A model generated the notes under the pieces. It worked only from the letters and a program-made list of their open reading frames with translations, did not search any database and had not been told where the DNA came from. The translations under genes were made by a program, and so were the position numbers. A stretch of 64,000 nucleotides of DNA from Planctomycetota bacterium (GTDB lineage: Bacteria > Planctomycetota > UBA1135 > UBA2386), in contig JADJPQ010000001.1 in assembly GCA_016713175.1 (NCBI GenBank), positions 248,001 through 312,000 on the forward strand, read 5' to 3'. This document shows, piece by piece, positions 25,687-34,046 of the stretch (positions within the stretch are counted from its first letter, which is position 1; each line of letters begins with the position of its first letter).

Positions 25687-28467
25687 CTACCTGCCGCTGC
25701 CGTCGGAACGGTCCTTGCGCACCAGCGCGATGCGGAACAGCCAATTCGGGCTGGGCCGATGGTCTTCGCCGCCGACGCGGCGCTGGGCGCTTTCGCCTCG
25801 CTGGACCCTATGGGTGTCCCGGTCTTGCCGCCGGCTCGATCGCCACCAGTTGGATTGCCCGGTGCGGAACTCGTCCAGGCACCACTCGAGATCCCAGGCG
25901 CTGCGGGTGTCGGCGCGGGTGAACAGCTCGCGCAGTCCCCAGGGGTTCGGCTTGTCCAGCTGTGCGGGGTCGAGCGCGTTGCCAAACCACCATGCCGTCG
26001 TGCTGCCGGCCCGGCAGGCGTATTCCCACTGCGCCTCGGTCGGCAGCGCATACTCGTAGTCGACGGGCAGCCTGTCGTTCGCGCGTTCGGTCGCGGTCAG
26101 CACTTCGCAGAACAGCGCAGCGTTGCTCCAGCTGATGTTCGCGCGCGTGCTCGCAATGGCTTCGGGCGGCACATGCGGCCACAACGCGCACTTGTCGGCC
26201 TTGCCCGCCATCACGAACAACCAGTCCGCGACGCGAACGCGGGTCTCGGCGATCCAGAAGCCGTCCTTGATGGTCAGGTCGGTCGGCGCCTCGGCGCCGG
26301 GCGCAGCCGGCCGCACCGAGCCGGGTTCGATCCAGATCATCCTGGTGCCGAAACCGGTCAGGAAATCCCTGCTGGTTTCCGGCTTGCTGGCGGCCACGGA
26401 TCGCGGTGCGAGTTGCACCGTTGGCGGTGCGTCGAGCACGAGCCGCATCAGATCGGCCGCGCCGATCAGGTCGCCGCGCTCGATCCGTTCGCGGATCGGC
26501 GGCAGTCGCCTGTCGCCTAGGATCTCGAGCGGTCCGGCCACCAGGTTCAATGCGCGCGCGGGGTCCTTTTCGTCGAGTGCTCGCACGGCCTCCGCCTGGC
26601 TGTCCTGCAGTCTGGAGAGGGCCTCGGCGGCGAGGTCGTCGTGTTCGCTCGTGGCTTTGCGGGCCACGACGGGGTCGGGCACGGTGCCGAGTTTGCGGAG
26701 GACGGCGGTGACCTTCGCGGTCAATCCGGCCCGGACATACCAACGGATCGCCGCCTCGGCACTGGCGACACGCGTGCGGTCGTTGTCGAACGCCGTCTCG
26801 GCGAACCGTCCTGCCTGCGCGAATTGCCCTTCGGCGGCGGCAGCATCGGCCAGGCGCGTCAGTTCGTCGGCCCAGTTTCGCAGCAGCTCGCGCGCCCGGC
26901 GGGCGACGTCGTCGTTGCGGGCCTGGCTCAACGCCAATCCGATGGCGTTTGCCGATTCGGGCTGGCGGAGTTCGACCTGCAGCAGCAGCGCCAGTTCGAA
27001 CGCGAGTTCGAACTGGACCAACGCCGCTTCGTGGCGGCCCTGCCGCAGCTCGGTGTCACCCTCGGCGACAGCGTGTTCGGCCTGTTCGACCAGCATCTTG
27101 GCGGCGGCGACGGCGATCTCGGGGATGCCGCTGCGCGCGGCATCGGTGAGCAAACGGCGGGCGTCGGTCGGGCGCCACTGGCGCAGCTGCCCGGCGTCGG
27201 CCAGGGCATCGCGCCAGCGCTTCTGCGTCCGTGCGGTGTCCTGGCGGCTCGCCGCGGCGCGGGCGTCGGCGATGGACTGGTCGGCCCAGTCGATCAAGCC
27301 TTGGACCGCATCGTTGATGAACTCCGGAACACCGTGCTGGATGGTGTTGGTCTGCAGGTCACGGGCGAGATCAGGGTCCTTCTCGCGCAGCTGGTTGTGT
27401 GCGCGTTGGATCAGCAGCCACTCTCGGCGGGCGCGCTCCAGGTCCTGTTGTTCGCGCGCCGTGCGCGCCGCGTCCGCACGTTCGCGCAGCCACACCGTCA
27501 GCGCATCGGCGGCGCGGGCGGCGAGTTCCTCGAGGCCGCTCTGTTGCGTTTGCACGAGCAGACCGACATACGCGTCCGGATCGTGCGGCCGCAGCCGGTT
27601 CAGCTGCAGGCGCATCGCCGCCCAACGCTGCGCCTGCCGGGCCCTGTCGTGGTCGCCGCTGGCATCTTGCAGCAGGCCGCGGACGTGCCGCGCGACCAAC
27701 TGGACGGCCTTGGCGATGATCTCCGGCGAGCCCGAAGTGAGTGCGGCATCGAGAATGGCATCGGCGCGCTCGGGGTGCGAGGGCCGCAGGATCTCGGCGT
27801 CGGCCAACGGATCCTCGGCGCCGGTCGGCTGCGTCGGGATCTGCGCCTGCGGCTTCGCGTCGGCCCCGGGTTGCAGTGTCGGAGGGGCGCCAGGCGAACC
27901 CTTGATCTGATCGAACTGTCGGACGGCGACTTCCGAAAGCCTGGCGGCGCTCCACTGCGCGACGGTCTTGTCGGTGGACTGCAGCAGCAGTCGCAACTGC
28001 ACCCTGGCCTCGGCGAACAGTTCCATCTTCAGCAGCCACGCGACACCCTGTTTGCCGGCAGCAGTGGCCTGCGGATCCGTGGCGAACGTCCGCAGCGCTG
28101 CCCGGGCCCGGCTCTCGTCTTCGGTCGGGACGCGGTCAGACCGCGCGGCGACGGTCTTCGCGGCGTCGATGTCGCGGATCAGGGCTTCCAGGTCCCGACT
28201 GTGTTCGATCAGCAGTTCGCGAGCCCTCTTGGCCGCATCCGCGGCTTCGGCGGCCCGCTCCAGCCGCAACAGCAGGGTTGCGCGCAGCCGGTGACCCTCG
28301 AAACGACGGGAGTCGCGCTGGATCGCCTGTTCGACCACGGCGAGTGCCTCGCTGGGCCGTTCTTGCATCGCGTTGGCGCGATCGAACAGTTCCTGGAAAG
28401 TCTGCCCTGCCAATGGGCTGGCGACGAAGGCAAGCAGCAGGCTCGCGGGGAGTGGGTGGTTCGACAT
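25687..28467 (-). CDS. Secreted TPR-solenoid protein with SUMF1-like C-terminal domain
   Basis: 926 residues with signal peptide MSNHPLPASLLLAFVASPLA. Residues about 25-680 are all-helical, with Ala/Arg/Leu-rich repeats typical of degenerate TPR arrays (SEALAVVEQAIQRDSRRFEG, AALVQFELAFELALLLQVEL). Residues about 700-920 form a SUMF1/FGE-like domain (TRMIWIEPGSVRP, DGFWIAETRVRVADWLFVM, LPTEAQWEYACRAGSTTAWW, DLEWCLDEF, PNWLFRIALVRK). It ends facing the SUMF1 domain of the kinase gene, so two proteins with the same ligand-type domain are encoded tail to tail. This pairing suggests they act in one pathway; the ligand is unknown. Confidence 0.85.
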   Translation of the reverse strand: MSNHPLPASLLLAFVASPLAGQTFQELFDRANAMQERPSEALAVVEQAIQRDSRRFEGHRLRATLLLRLERAAEAADAAKRARELLIEHSRDLEALIRDIDAAKTVAARSDRVPTEDESRARAALRTFATDPQATAAGKQGVAWLLKMELFAEARVQLRLLLQSTDKTVAQWSAARLSEVAVRQFDQIKGSPGAPPTLQPGADAKPQAQIPTQPTGAEDPLADAEILRPSHPERADAILDAALTSGSPEIIAKAVQLVARHVRGLLQDASGDHDRARQAQRWAAMRLQLNRLRPHDPDAYVGLLVQTQQSGLEELAARAADALTVWLRERADAARTAREQQDLERARREWLLIQRAHNQLREKDPDLARDLQTNTIQHGVPEFINDAVQGLIDWADQSIADARAAASRQDTARTQKRWRDALADAGQLRQWRPTDARRLLTDAARSGIPEIAVAAAKMLVEQAEHAVAEGDTELRQGRHEAALVQFELAFELALLLQVELRQPESANAIGLALSQARNDDVARRARELLRNWADELTRLADAAAAEGQFAQAGRFAETAFDNDRTRVASAEAAIRWYVRAGLTAKVTAVLRKLGTVPDPVVARKATSEHDDLAAEALSRLQDSQAEAVRALDEKDPARALNLVAGPLEILGDRRLPPIRERIERGDLIGAADLMRLVLDAPPTVQLAPRSVAASKPETSRDFLTGFGTRMIWIEPGSVRPAAPGAEAPTDLTIKDGFWIAETRVRVADWLFVMAGKADKCALWPHVPPEAIASTRANISWSNAALFCEVLTATERANDRLPVDYEYALPTEAQWEYACRAGSTTAWWFGNALDPAQLDKPNPWGLRELFTRADTRSAWDLEWCLDEFRTGQSNWWRSSRRQDRDTHRVQRGESAQRRVGGEDHRPSPNWLFRIALVRKDRSDGSGR

Positions 28468-28529
28468 GCGACGGCGTCCGGCCGCCGACCACGCGGCCGG
28501 TCAGACGATGAGTGCTATCGCAGGTCGTG

Positions 28530-29315
28530 TCAACGCTGCTGGGCCGGCGAGGCCGACGTCGCCGGTTCGATGCTTGGCGCGGTCCGTGCGGCAGGCCCTT
28601 CGCCGCGCAATCGTCTGCGGAAGGCGCGCAGCGCCACCAGATACCGCCAGGTGTCGCGAAACACACGTACCGTCGACTGCTTGTCCGACCGGCGCACGAA
28701 CGGACACGGTACCTCGGCGATCCGCAGTCCGCCCTGATGCGCCAGCACCATGATCTCGGTGTCCCAGAACCAGCCGCGATCGCGGGTTCGTTCGACCACC
28801 GGCAGGATCTTCTCGCGGACGAAGAACTTGAAGCCGGTCTCGGTGTCGCGGTACGGCAAGCGGAACAGCCCGCGGAACAACCAGCGATAGCCCTGGCTCA
28901 GGGCGTGGCGGACGAAGCCGCCGAAACTGAGACCGACCCGGTAATGCCGCAACGCGGTTGCCCCGTCGTGGCCGCGCTCGATCGCGGCGACCATGTCCGG
29001 GATGTGCCGGCAGTGCACCTCGAGATCGATGTCCAGGAAGCCGACGATGCGGCCACGAGCCAGCCGGAACCCCTCGCTGACGGTGCCGCCGCGGCCGACG
29101 TTCTGCGCGTGACGGACGAACAGACAGTCGGCGCGGCCGTCGGTCAGCCGTTCGATCACCGCCGACGTGTCATCGCGGCTGCAGTCGTCGATGAACAGCA
29201 GTTCGTATGTGCGGCCGAACGCATCGAGCGTCTCGCGCAGCTGGCGGACGGAGTCCTCGAGGTGACCTGCTTCCTGGTAGCAGGCGATCACGATGGACAG
29301 TTCGGGCGTCCGCAT
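28530..29315 (-). CDS. Family 2 glycosyltransferase (polyprenyl-phosphate sugar synthase-like)
   Basis: 261 residues. GT-A fold with LSIVIACYQEAGHLEDSV at the N-terminus, the nucleotide-binding FIDDCSRDDT, the metal-binding DIDLE in GRIVGFLDIDLEVHCRH and a C-terminal FWDTEIMVLAHQ helix. It resembles dolichyl/undecaprenyl-phosphate mannose or glucose synthases without the usual C-terminal membrane helices. The Pro/Ala-rich tail is non-conserved. Substrate: a nucleotide sugar and probably a polyprenyl phosphate acceptor, inferred from the family. It is divergent from the carrier gene at 29416. Confidence 0.87.
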   Translation of the reverse strand: MRTPELSIVIACYQEAGHLEDSVRQLRETLDAFGRTYELLFIDDCSRDDTSAVIERLTDGRADCLFVRHAQNVGRGGTVSEGFRLARGRIVGFLDIDLEVHCRHIPDMVAAIERGHDGATALRHYRVGLSFGGFVRHALSQGYRWLFRGLFRLPYRDTETGFKFFVREKILPVVERTRDRGWFWDTEIMVLAHQGGLRIAEVPCPFVRRSDKQSTVRVFRDTWRYLVALRAFRRRLRGEGPAARTAPSIEPATSASPAQQR

Positions 29316-29415
29316 GGGTTCCGACAATGATCGGCCGAGGGCAGGCCGACGATGAATCCGGTTACCTAGCGCGTCTCGTTTCGCGAGTTGCATGGGCACT
29401 TCGTAGGATCGGCCC

Positions 29416-30684
29416 GTGCGCTTGCTCCTCCGGCTGCTCGGCATCCACGACGCGACGTCTCCAGAGCGCCTTGCCACCGGTTGGACCGCGGTGATGTTCG
29501 GGTGCGCGATGGCGGGGACCGCGGTGCTGCGACCGGTTCGGGACCAGTTCGGCGTCGTCCAGGGCGTGGCCCGGATGCCCTTCCTGTACTCGCTGACACT
29601 CGGCGTCACGGTGGTGTTCACGCCGCTGTTCTGGTGGCTGTGCCAGCGGATGCCGAGCCGGCGTTTCGTGCCGACCGTGTTGCACGTTCTCGCCGCGTTC
29701 AACCTGCTGCTCGGACTCGGGCTGGCCTGGATCGGCGACTTCGACTGGAAGGCACCGGGCGGGAAGCAGCTCGGTGAGCTGTTCTGGGGCTACTTCAGCG
29801 CGTTCAACGTCGCCGTGCCGACGCTGGTCTGGATCCATGCGGTCGAGCACTTCCGGCGCGAACAGGCGTTGCGGCTGTTCGGATTGATCGGCGTCGGCGG
29901 CACGCTCGGAGTCATCGTCGGCTCGTGGCTGTCGGCGTTCCTGACCTCGCCGTCGTGGTCTGCCGCGGCGTCCCTGTTGCTGCTCGAGTTGACGGCGCTG
30001 GCGCATGCGTGTTCGCGCCGTGCCTGTCTGCGGCTTGGCGCGCCGCAGCCGCCAGAATGTCCGCCCGCCGCGCCATGGTACGCGGGTCTGCAGCTGCTGG
30101 CGCGCAATCCGCGGCTGCTGGCGATCGGCGGCTACATGATCCTGCTCGGCATGGTCGCGACGGCGTTTGCGGTCGCCCAGACCGAACTGGTCGGCGAGCA
30201 GGTCGCCAGGGCACGCGATCAGCAGATCTGGTTCGCCAGTACGGAAGCGTGGTCGCAGACGCTGGTGCTCGGGTTGCAGCTGTGTGCCACGGGTCGGTTG
30301 CTGCGACGGTTCTCGGCGATCTGGTTCCTGTGCCTGCTGCCTGTGCTGGCGGTTTCCGGGTTGCTCGTGCTCGCCGCGATACCGACCGCGCTGGCGGTCG
30401 CGTGGGTGCAGATCGTCCGCCGTGGCGGACAGTTCGCACTCGAGAAGCCGGCGCGCGAGGCGCTCTACACGCCGTTCGACGTCGCCACCAAGCACAAGGT
30501 GAAGTTCCTGCTCGATGTCGTGGCGTTCCGGCTCGGGGACTTGCTCGGGGCGGTCTACCAGGTCGGGCTGCGCGAAGCCCAGGTCGGCGGCGGCGGCATC
30601 CTGGTGGCGACGATCGGCCTGGCGGTGGTGTGGGCGCTGCTGGGCATCCGGCTGGGTGCTGGCGCCTCCCGACCGCGAACGTAG
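29416..30684 (+). CDS. Nucleotide-carrier (NTT/AAA)-like MFS transporter
   Basis: 422 residues from GTG 29416, with about twelve hydrophobic segments. The core matches the NTP/NDP exchanger (ADP/ATP translocase) branch of MFS: VLRPVRDQFGVVQGV near residue 38, EHFRREQALRLFGLIGVGGTLG near 155 and LEKPAREALYTPFDVATKHKVK near 345, an almost invariant family sequence. In intracellular parasites these carriers import ATP; in free-living bacteria the substrate is unknown. The next gene, gamma-glutamyltransferase, starts 11 bases after its stop, so both may be co-expressed. Confidence 0.85.
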   Translation: MRLLLRLLGIHDATSPERLATGWTAVMFGCAMAGTAVLRPVRDQFGVVQGVARMPFLYSLTLGVTVVFTPLFWWLCQRMPSRRFVPTVLHVLAAFNLLLGLGLAWIGDFDWKAPGGKQLGELFWGYFSAFNVAVPTLVWIHAVEHFRREQALRLFGLIGVGGTLGVIVGSWLSAFLTSPSWSAAASLLLLELTALAHACSRRACLRLGAPQPPECPPAAPWYAGLQLLARNPRLLAIGGYMILLGMVATAFAVAQTELVGEQVARARDQQIWFASTEAWSQTLVLGLQLCATGRLLRRFSAIWFLCLLPVLAVSGLLVLAAIPTALAVAWVQIVRRGGQFALEKPAREALYTPFDVATKHKVKFLLDVVAFRLGDLLGAVYQVGLREAQVGGGGILVATIGLAVVWALLGIRLGAGASRPRT

Positions 30685-30694
30685 CCTTCTGCCA

Positions 30695-32407
30695 ATGCGC
30701 ACCATCGTCTGCGGGTGTGTCCTGTCCGGGTGCGGACTGCTGGCCCAGATCGACCGCGTCGAGGGCCTGCCGTTCGCGACCCGCGCCGAGGTGATCGCGC
30801 GGCATGGCATGGCGGCGACCAGCCATCCACTGGCGACGCAGATCGCCGTCGACATCCTGCAGGCCGGCGGCTCCGCGGTCGATGCGGCGATCGCGGCCAA
30901 CGCGGCGCTCGGCGTGATGGAGCCGACCGGTTGCGGCATCGGTGGTGACCTGTTCGCGATCGTCTGGGATGCGAAGACCAGGCAGCTGTTCGGGCTCAAT
31001 GGTTCCGGTCGCTCGCCGCTCGGGCTCGGCTACGACCAGATGGTGGCCGAACTCGGCGAGCTCGGGCGCAAGACGATTCCGCCGCGGGGGCTCTTGCCGA
31101 TCAGCGTGCCCGGCACCGTCGACGGCTGGTTCGCACTGCATGCACGCTTTGGTGTGCTGCCGATGCGGCAGGTGTTGGCGCCGGCGATTGCGCAGGCACG
31201 CGATGGTTTCCCCGTCACGTCGTACATCGGCTACCTGTGGGATCGCGGCGTCCGCGTGATCCAGGACGAACCGCAGCCCGGCGCATTCCTGACGACGTTC
31301 GCGCCGCAGGGTCGGGCGCCGCGAAAGGGCGAGATCTTCCGCAACGCCGATCTGGCGGCGACCTACGAACTGCTCGCCGAGCGCGGTCGCGACGTGTTCT
31401 ACCGCGGCGAGATCGCCGATCGGATCGACGCGTTCATGCAGCAGCACGGCGGCCACCTGCGCAAGGCCGACTTCGAACGGCACACCTCGACCTGGGTGGA
31501 TCCGGTGTCGGTCGACTACCGCGGCTACACGGTGTGGGAACTGCCGCCCAACGGTCAGGGCATCGCGGCGCTGCAGATGCTGACGATTCTCGAGGGCTTC
31601 GACCTGAAGGCGATGGGTCCGCAGTCCGCCGATGCGCTGCACCTGATGATCGAAGCCAAGAAGCTGGCGTTCGAGGATCGTGCGAAGTTCTACGCCGACC
31701 CGGAGTTCGCCAAGGTGCCGGTCAGGGGGCTGCTGGCCAAGGACTACGCGGCAGAGCGCCGGGCGCTGATCGATCTGCGCAAGGCCGGCAAGCGCTACGA
31801 CGCCGGTTCACCGGCGCTGCAGCAGGGCGACACGATCTATCTGACGACCGCAGATGCCGCCGGCAACATGGTGTCGCTGATCCAGAGCAACTACCGCGGC
31901 ATGGGCAGCGGTGTGGTGGTGCCGGGACTCGGCTTCGGCTTTCAGGATCGCGGCGAGATGTTCGTGCTCGAGCCAGGCCACGCGAACTGCTACCAGCCCG
32001 GCAAACGGCCGTTCCACACGATCATCCCGGCGTTCGTCACCAAGGACGGTGAGCCGTGGTTGTCGTTCGGCGTGATGGGTGGCGCGATGCAGCCGCAGGG
32101 GCACGTGCAGATCCTGGTCAATCTGATCGACTTCGGCATGAACCTGCAGGAGGCCGGTGACGCGGCGCGCTGGCAACACGAAGGTTCGACCGACTACGAC
32201 CGGGCGCCGATGCGCGATGGCGGCTACGTCGAGGTCGAGACCGGCGTGCCGGCGGCGACGGTGCGCGAACTGGTGCGGCGCGGGCACCAGGTGCGTATCG
32301 GCGATGGCGGGTTCGGCGGCTACCAGGCGATCCTGCGCGACCACAGGAACGGCACCTGGATCGGCGCCAGCGAGTCGCGCAAGGACGGACAGGCAGCGGG
32401 ATATTGA
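30695..32407 (+). CDS. ggt: Gamma-glutamyltransferase (Ntn hydrolase)
   Basis: 570 residues. The N-terminus MRTIVCGCVLSGCGLLAQ is a secretion signal and has a possible lipobox (LSGC). The large-subunit motifs are GMAATSHPLATQ, GGSAVDAAIAANAALGVMEP and GCGIGGDLFAIV. The autocleavage and catalytic Thr lies near residue 379 in GDTIYLTTADAAGNMVS. The small subunit has GMGSGVVVPGLGFGFQDR and GVMGGAMQPQGHVQILVN. It hydrolyses or transfers the gamma-glutamyl group of glutathione and related peptides in the periplasm. Length is right for the family. Confidence 0.93.
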   Translation: MRTIVCGCVLSGCGLLAQIDRVEGLPFATRAEVIARHGMAATSHPLATQIAVDILQAGGSAVDAAIAANAALGVMEPTGCGIGGDLFAIVWDAKTRQLFGLNGSGRSPLGLGYDQMVAELGELGRKTIPPRGLLPISVPGTVDGWFALHARFGVLPMRQVLAPAIAQARDGFPVTSYIGYLWDRGVRVIQDEPQPGAFLTTFAPQGRAPRKGEIFRNADLAATYELLAERGRDVFYRGEIADRIDAFMQQHGGHLRKADFERHTSTWVDPVSVDYRGYTVWELPPNGQGIAALQMLTILEGFDLKAMGPQSADALHLMIEAKKLAFEDRAKFYADPEFAKVPVRGLLAKDYAAERRALIDLRKAGKRYDAGSPALQQGDTIYLTTADAAGNMVSLIQSNYRGMGSGVVVPGLGFGFQDRGEMFVLEPGHANCYQPGKRPFHTIIPAFVTKDGEPWLSFGVMGGAMQPQGHVQILVNLIDFGMNLQEAGDAARWQHEGSTDYDRAPMRDGGYVEVETGVPAATVRELVRRGHQVRIGDGGFGGYQAILRDHRNGTWIGASESRKDGQAAGY

Positions 32408-32414
32408 CTGCGGT

Positions 32415-33941
32415 TCACCACGGCGCGCGCTGCGTCGCCGTCACGAACGTCTTGCCGTCGAGGACGATCATCGGGTCGTTGTTCTTCGGGTGGTTGCGCT
32501 TCTCCAGCCGATGGCGCGCCACCTCGCCGGACTGCGACTGGAACACCATCGTCGTGCCCTGCAGACTCCACCGGCCGGCGTCGTTCTCGCTGCCCCACGC
32601 CGCGCCTTCTGGGTTGGTGCTGACCACCTCGCCGGAGTAGGTGTACGAACCGTCGGCATTCAACACGAGGCTGCTCTGTGACGACCGGCCGCCGCCGTTG
32701 TTGGCGTTGACGTTCGACAGCCAGAGCCACTGGCCGCAGAGTTCGCGCGGATTGCCGCCCGCGCCGCCCTTGGCGCCGCCGGCCTTGCGCAGCGAGGCGA
32801 GCATGGCGCCGAGGTCGCCGGCGCGGCTCTCGAGTTTCTGCGGGAAGCCCAGCGCGAGCAGCGCGAAGACGCCGCCCTCGGTGTCGAACGCGTGCAGCCG
32901 CGCCTCGACGGCCTGGCCGGCTTCGTTCTGGCCGGTGAACACGAACGTCTTGCCGGCCAGGTCGCCGAACTGCCCGGCCTTCGGCTGGCCCTGCAGCGTC
33001 AGCCCGGGCTGCAGTTCGTCGAGTCCTTCCTGGATCTTCTCGAGCGCGTCCTCCGCGCCGAGCGACTTCAGCGAACCGTCGCCGCACAGCGCGCACAGCT
33101 CCTCGACCACGCCGCTCTCGCCGAAGCCCGGCGGCAGCAGCAGCTGGGTGCCGTCCTCGCCGGTCTCGACCCGCCAGCCCTTGGGCACGTCGATCGCGAC
33201 GCTCTGGAACGTCACCTCGCGGCCGCCGGCGATGCGCTGGTGCCGCGGCCCCTTGGCCAGCGGGTTGTCGCCGCCGCCGCCGTCGGCCTTGGGCTCGTTC
33301 GGCTTGCGGCCGCGCGCCAGCGGGTTGTCGGTGGGCGGGGCGGGCTCCTCGCCGCCCGGAGCCGGCGTCGGCTTGGGTTCGGGCGGCGTCGCCTTCTTGC
33401 CCATGCCGAACGCGCGCTTCTTCGGCCGCGCGGCGCCTTCCGGGGCCAGCGATTCACGCAGCGCCTGCACCTCCTTGGTGCGCGCGGTCAGTTTCTGGTC
33501 CTTGCCGGCGGCGAACAGTGCGGCGGTGCCGTCCTTGCCGGCGAACACGTCGATCCGCAGGGTGAACTGGCCGTTGTCGTTCCGCAGCTTGTAGACGAAC
33601 GTGTGGGCGTCGAGCGCGCCGAGCCTGCCGATCGTCGGATCGCCGGCGCGCGTGCCGCCGGGCAGCAGTTCTTCGGCGGCGGCGTCGATCGTGTCGCCGA
33701 GGTCGGGCGCGGTCAGGTCCTTGGTCTCGTCGTCGAACAGCAGGCCGTACGCCTCGCCGGTCTCGACGTCGCGCGACCAGCCCGGCGGCTTCAGCAGGGT
33801 GATCTCCTCGACGGCCTCGCTGGTCCAGCCGGTCGGCAGGACGAGCTCGACGCCGTGCCACCTCAGTGGCTCCTGGGCGGCGAGCGTCAGCGTGAGGCTG
33901 CACAGGGACAGCAGCGGCAGGGCGAAGCGGGAGCAGCTCAT
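32415..33941 (-). CDS. Secreted protein with two repeated halves and a lipocalin-like tail
   Basis: 508 residues, signal peptide MSCSRFALPLLSLCSLTLTLA. Residues about 25-165 and 245-390 look like two copies of one ~130-residue unit: GVELVLPTGWTSEA vs AIDVPKGWRVETG, LGALDAHTFVYKL vs FGDLAGKTFVFTG and GTAALFAAG vs GVFALLALG. A low-complexity linker rich in Pro, Lys and Gly (about 175-240) joins them. The last 105 residues (CGQWLWLS, LVLNADGSYTYSGE, MVFQSQSGEVARHRLEK) look like a small beta-barrel. Function unknown; related proteins are seen in planctomycete secretomes. It is convergent to ggt. Confidence 0.78.
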   Translation of the reverse strand: MSCSRFALPLLSLCSLTLTLAAQEPLRWHGVELVLPTGWTSEAVEEITLLKPPGWSRDVETGEAYGLLFDDETKDLTAPDLGDTIDAAAEELLPGGTRAGDPTIGRLGALDAHTFVYKLRNDNGQFTLRIDVFAGKDGTAALFAAGKDQKLTARTKEVQALRESLAPEGAARPKKRAFGMGKKATPPEPKPTPAPGGEEPAPPTDNPLARGRKPNEPKADGGGGDNPLAKGPRHQRIAGGREVTFQSVAIDVPKGWRVETGEDGTQLLLPPGFGESGVVEELCALCGDGSLKSLGAEDALEKIQEGLDELQPGLTLQGQPKAGQFGDLAGKTFVFTGQNEAGQAVEARLHAFDTEGGVFALLALGFPQKLESRAGDLGAMLASLRKAGGAKGGAGGNPRELCGQWLWLSNVNANNGGGRSSQSSLVLNADGSYTYSGEVVSTNPEGAAWGSENDAGRWSLQGTTMVFQSQSGEVARHRLEKRNHPKNNDPMIVLDGKTFVTATQRAPW

Positions 33942-34046
33942 GGACCAACGATCATACGACCTGGGCGACGCCAGGCGCTCGCGGCCACGCCGGCGCCGCC
34001 ATCGGCTGGCGGCCACCGCGCCGTTCGGCCCGCTGGTAGCGGGCGG

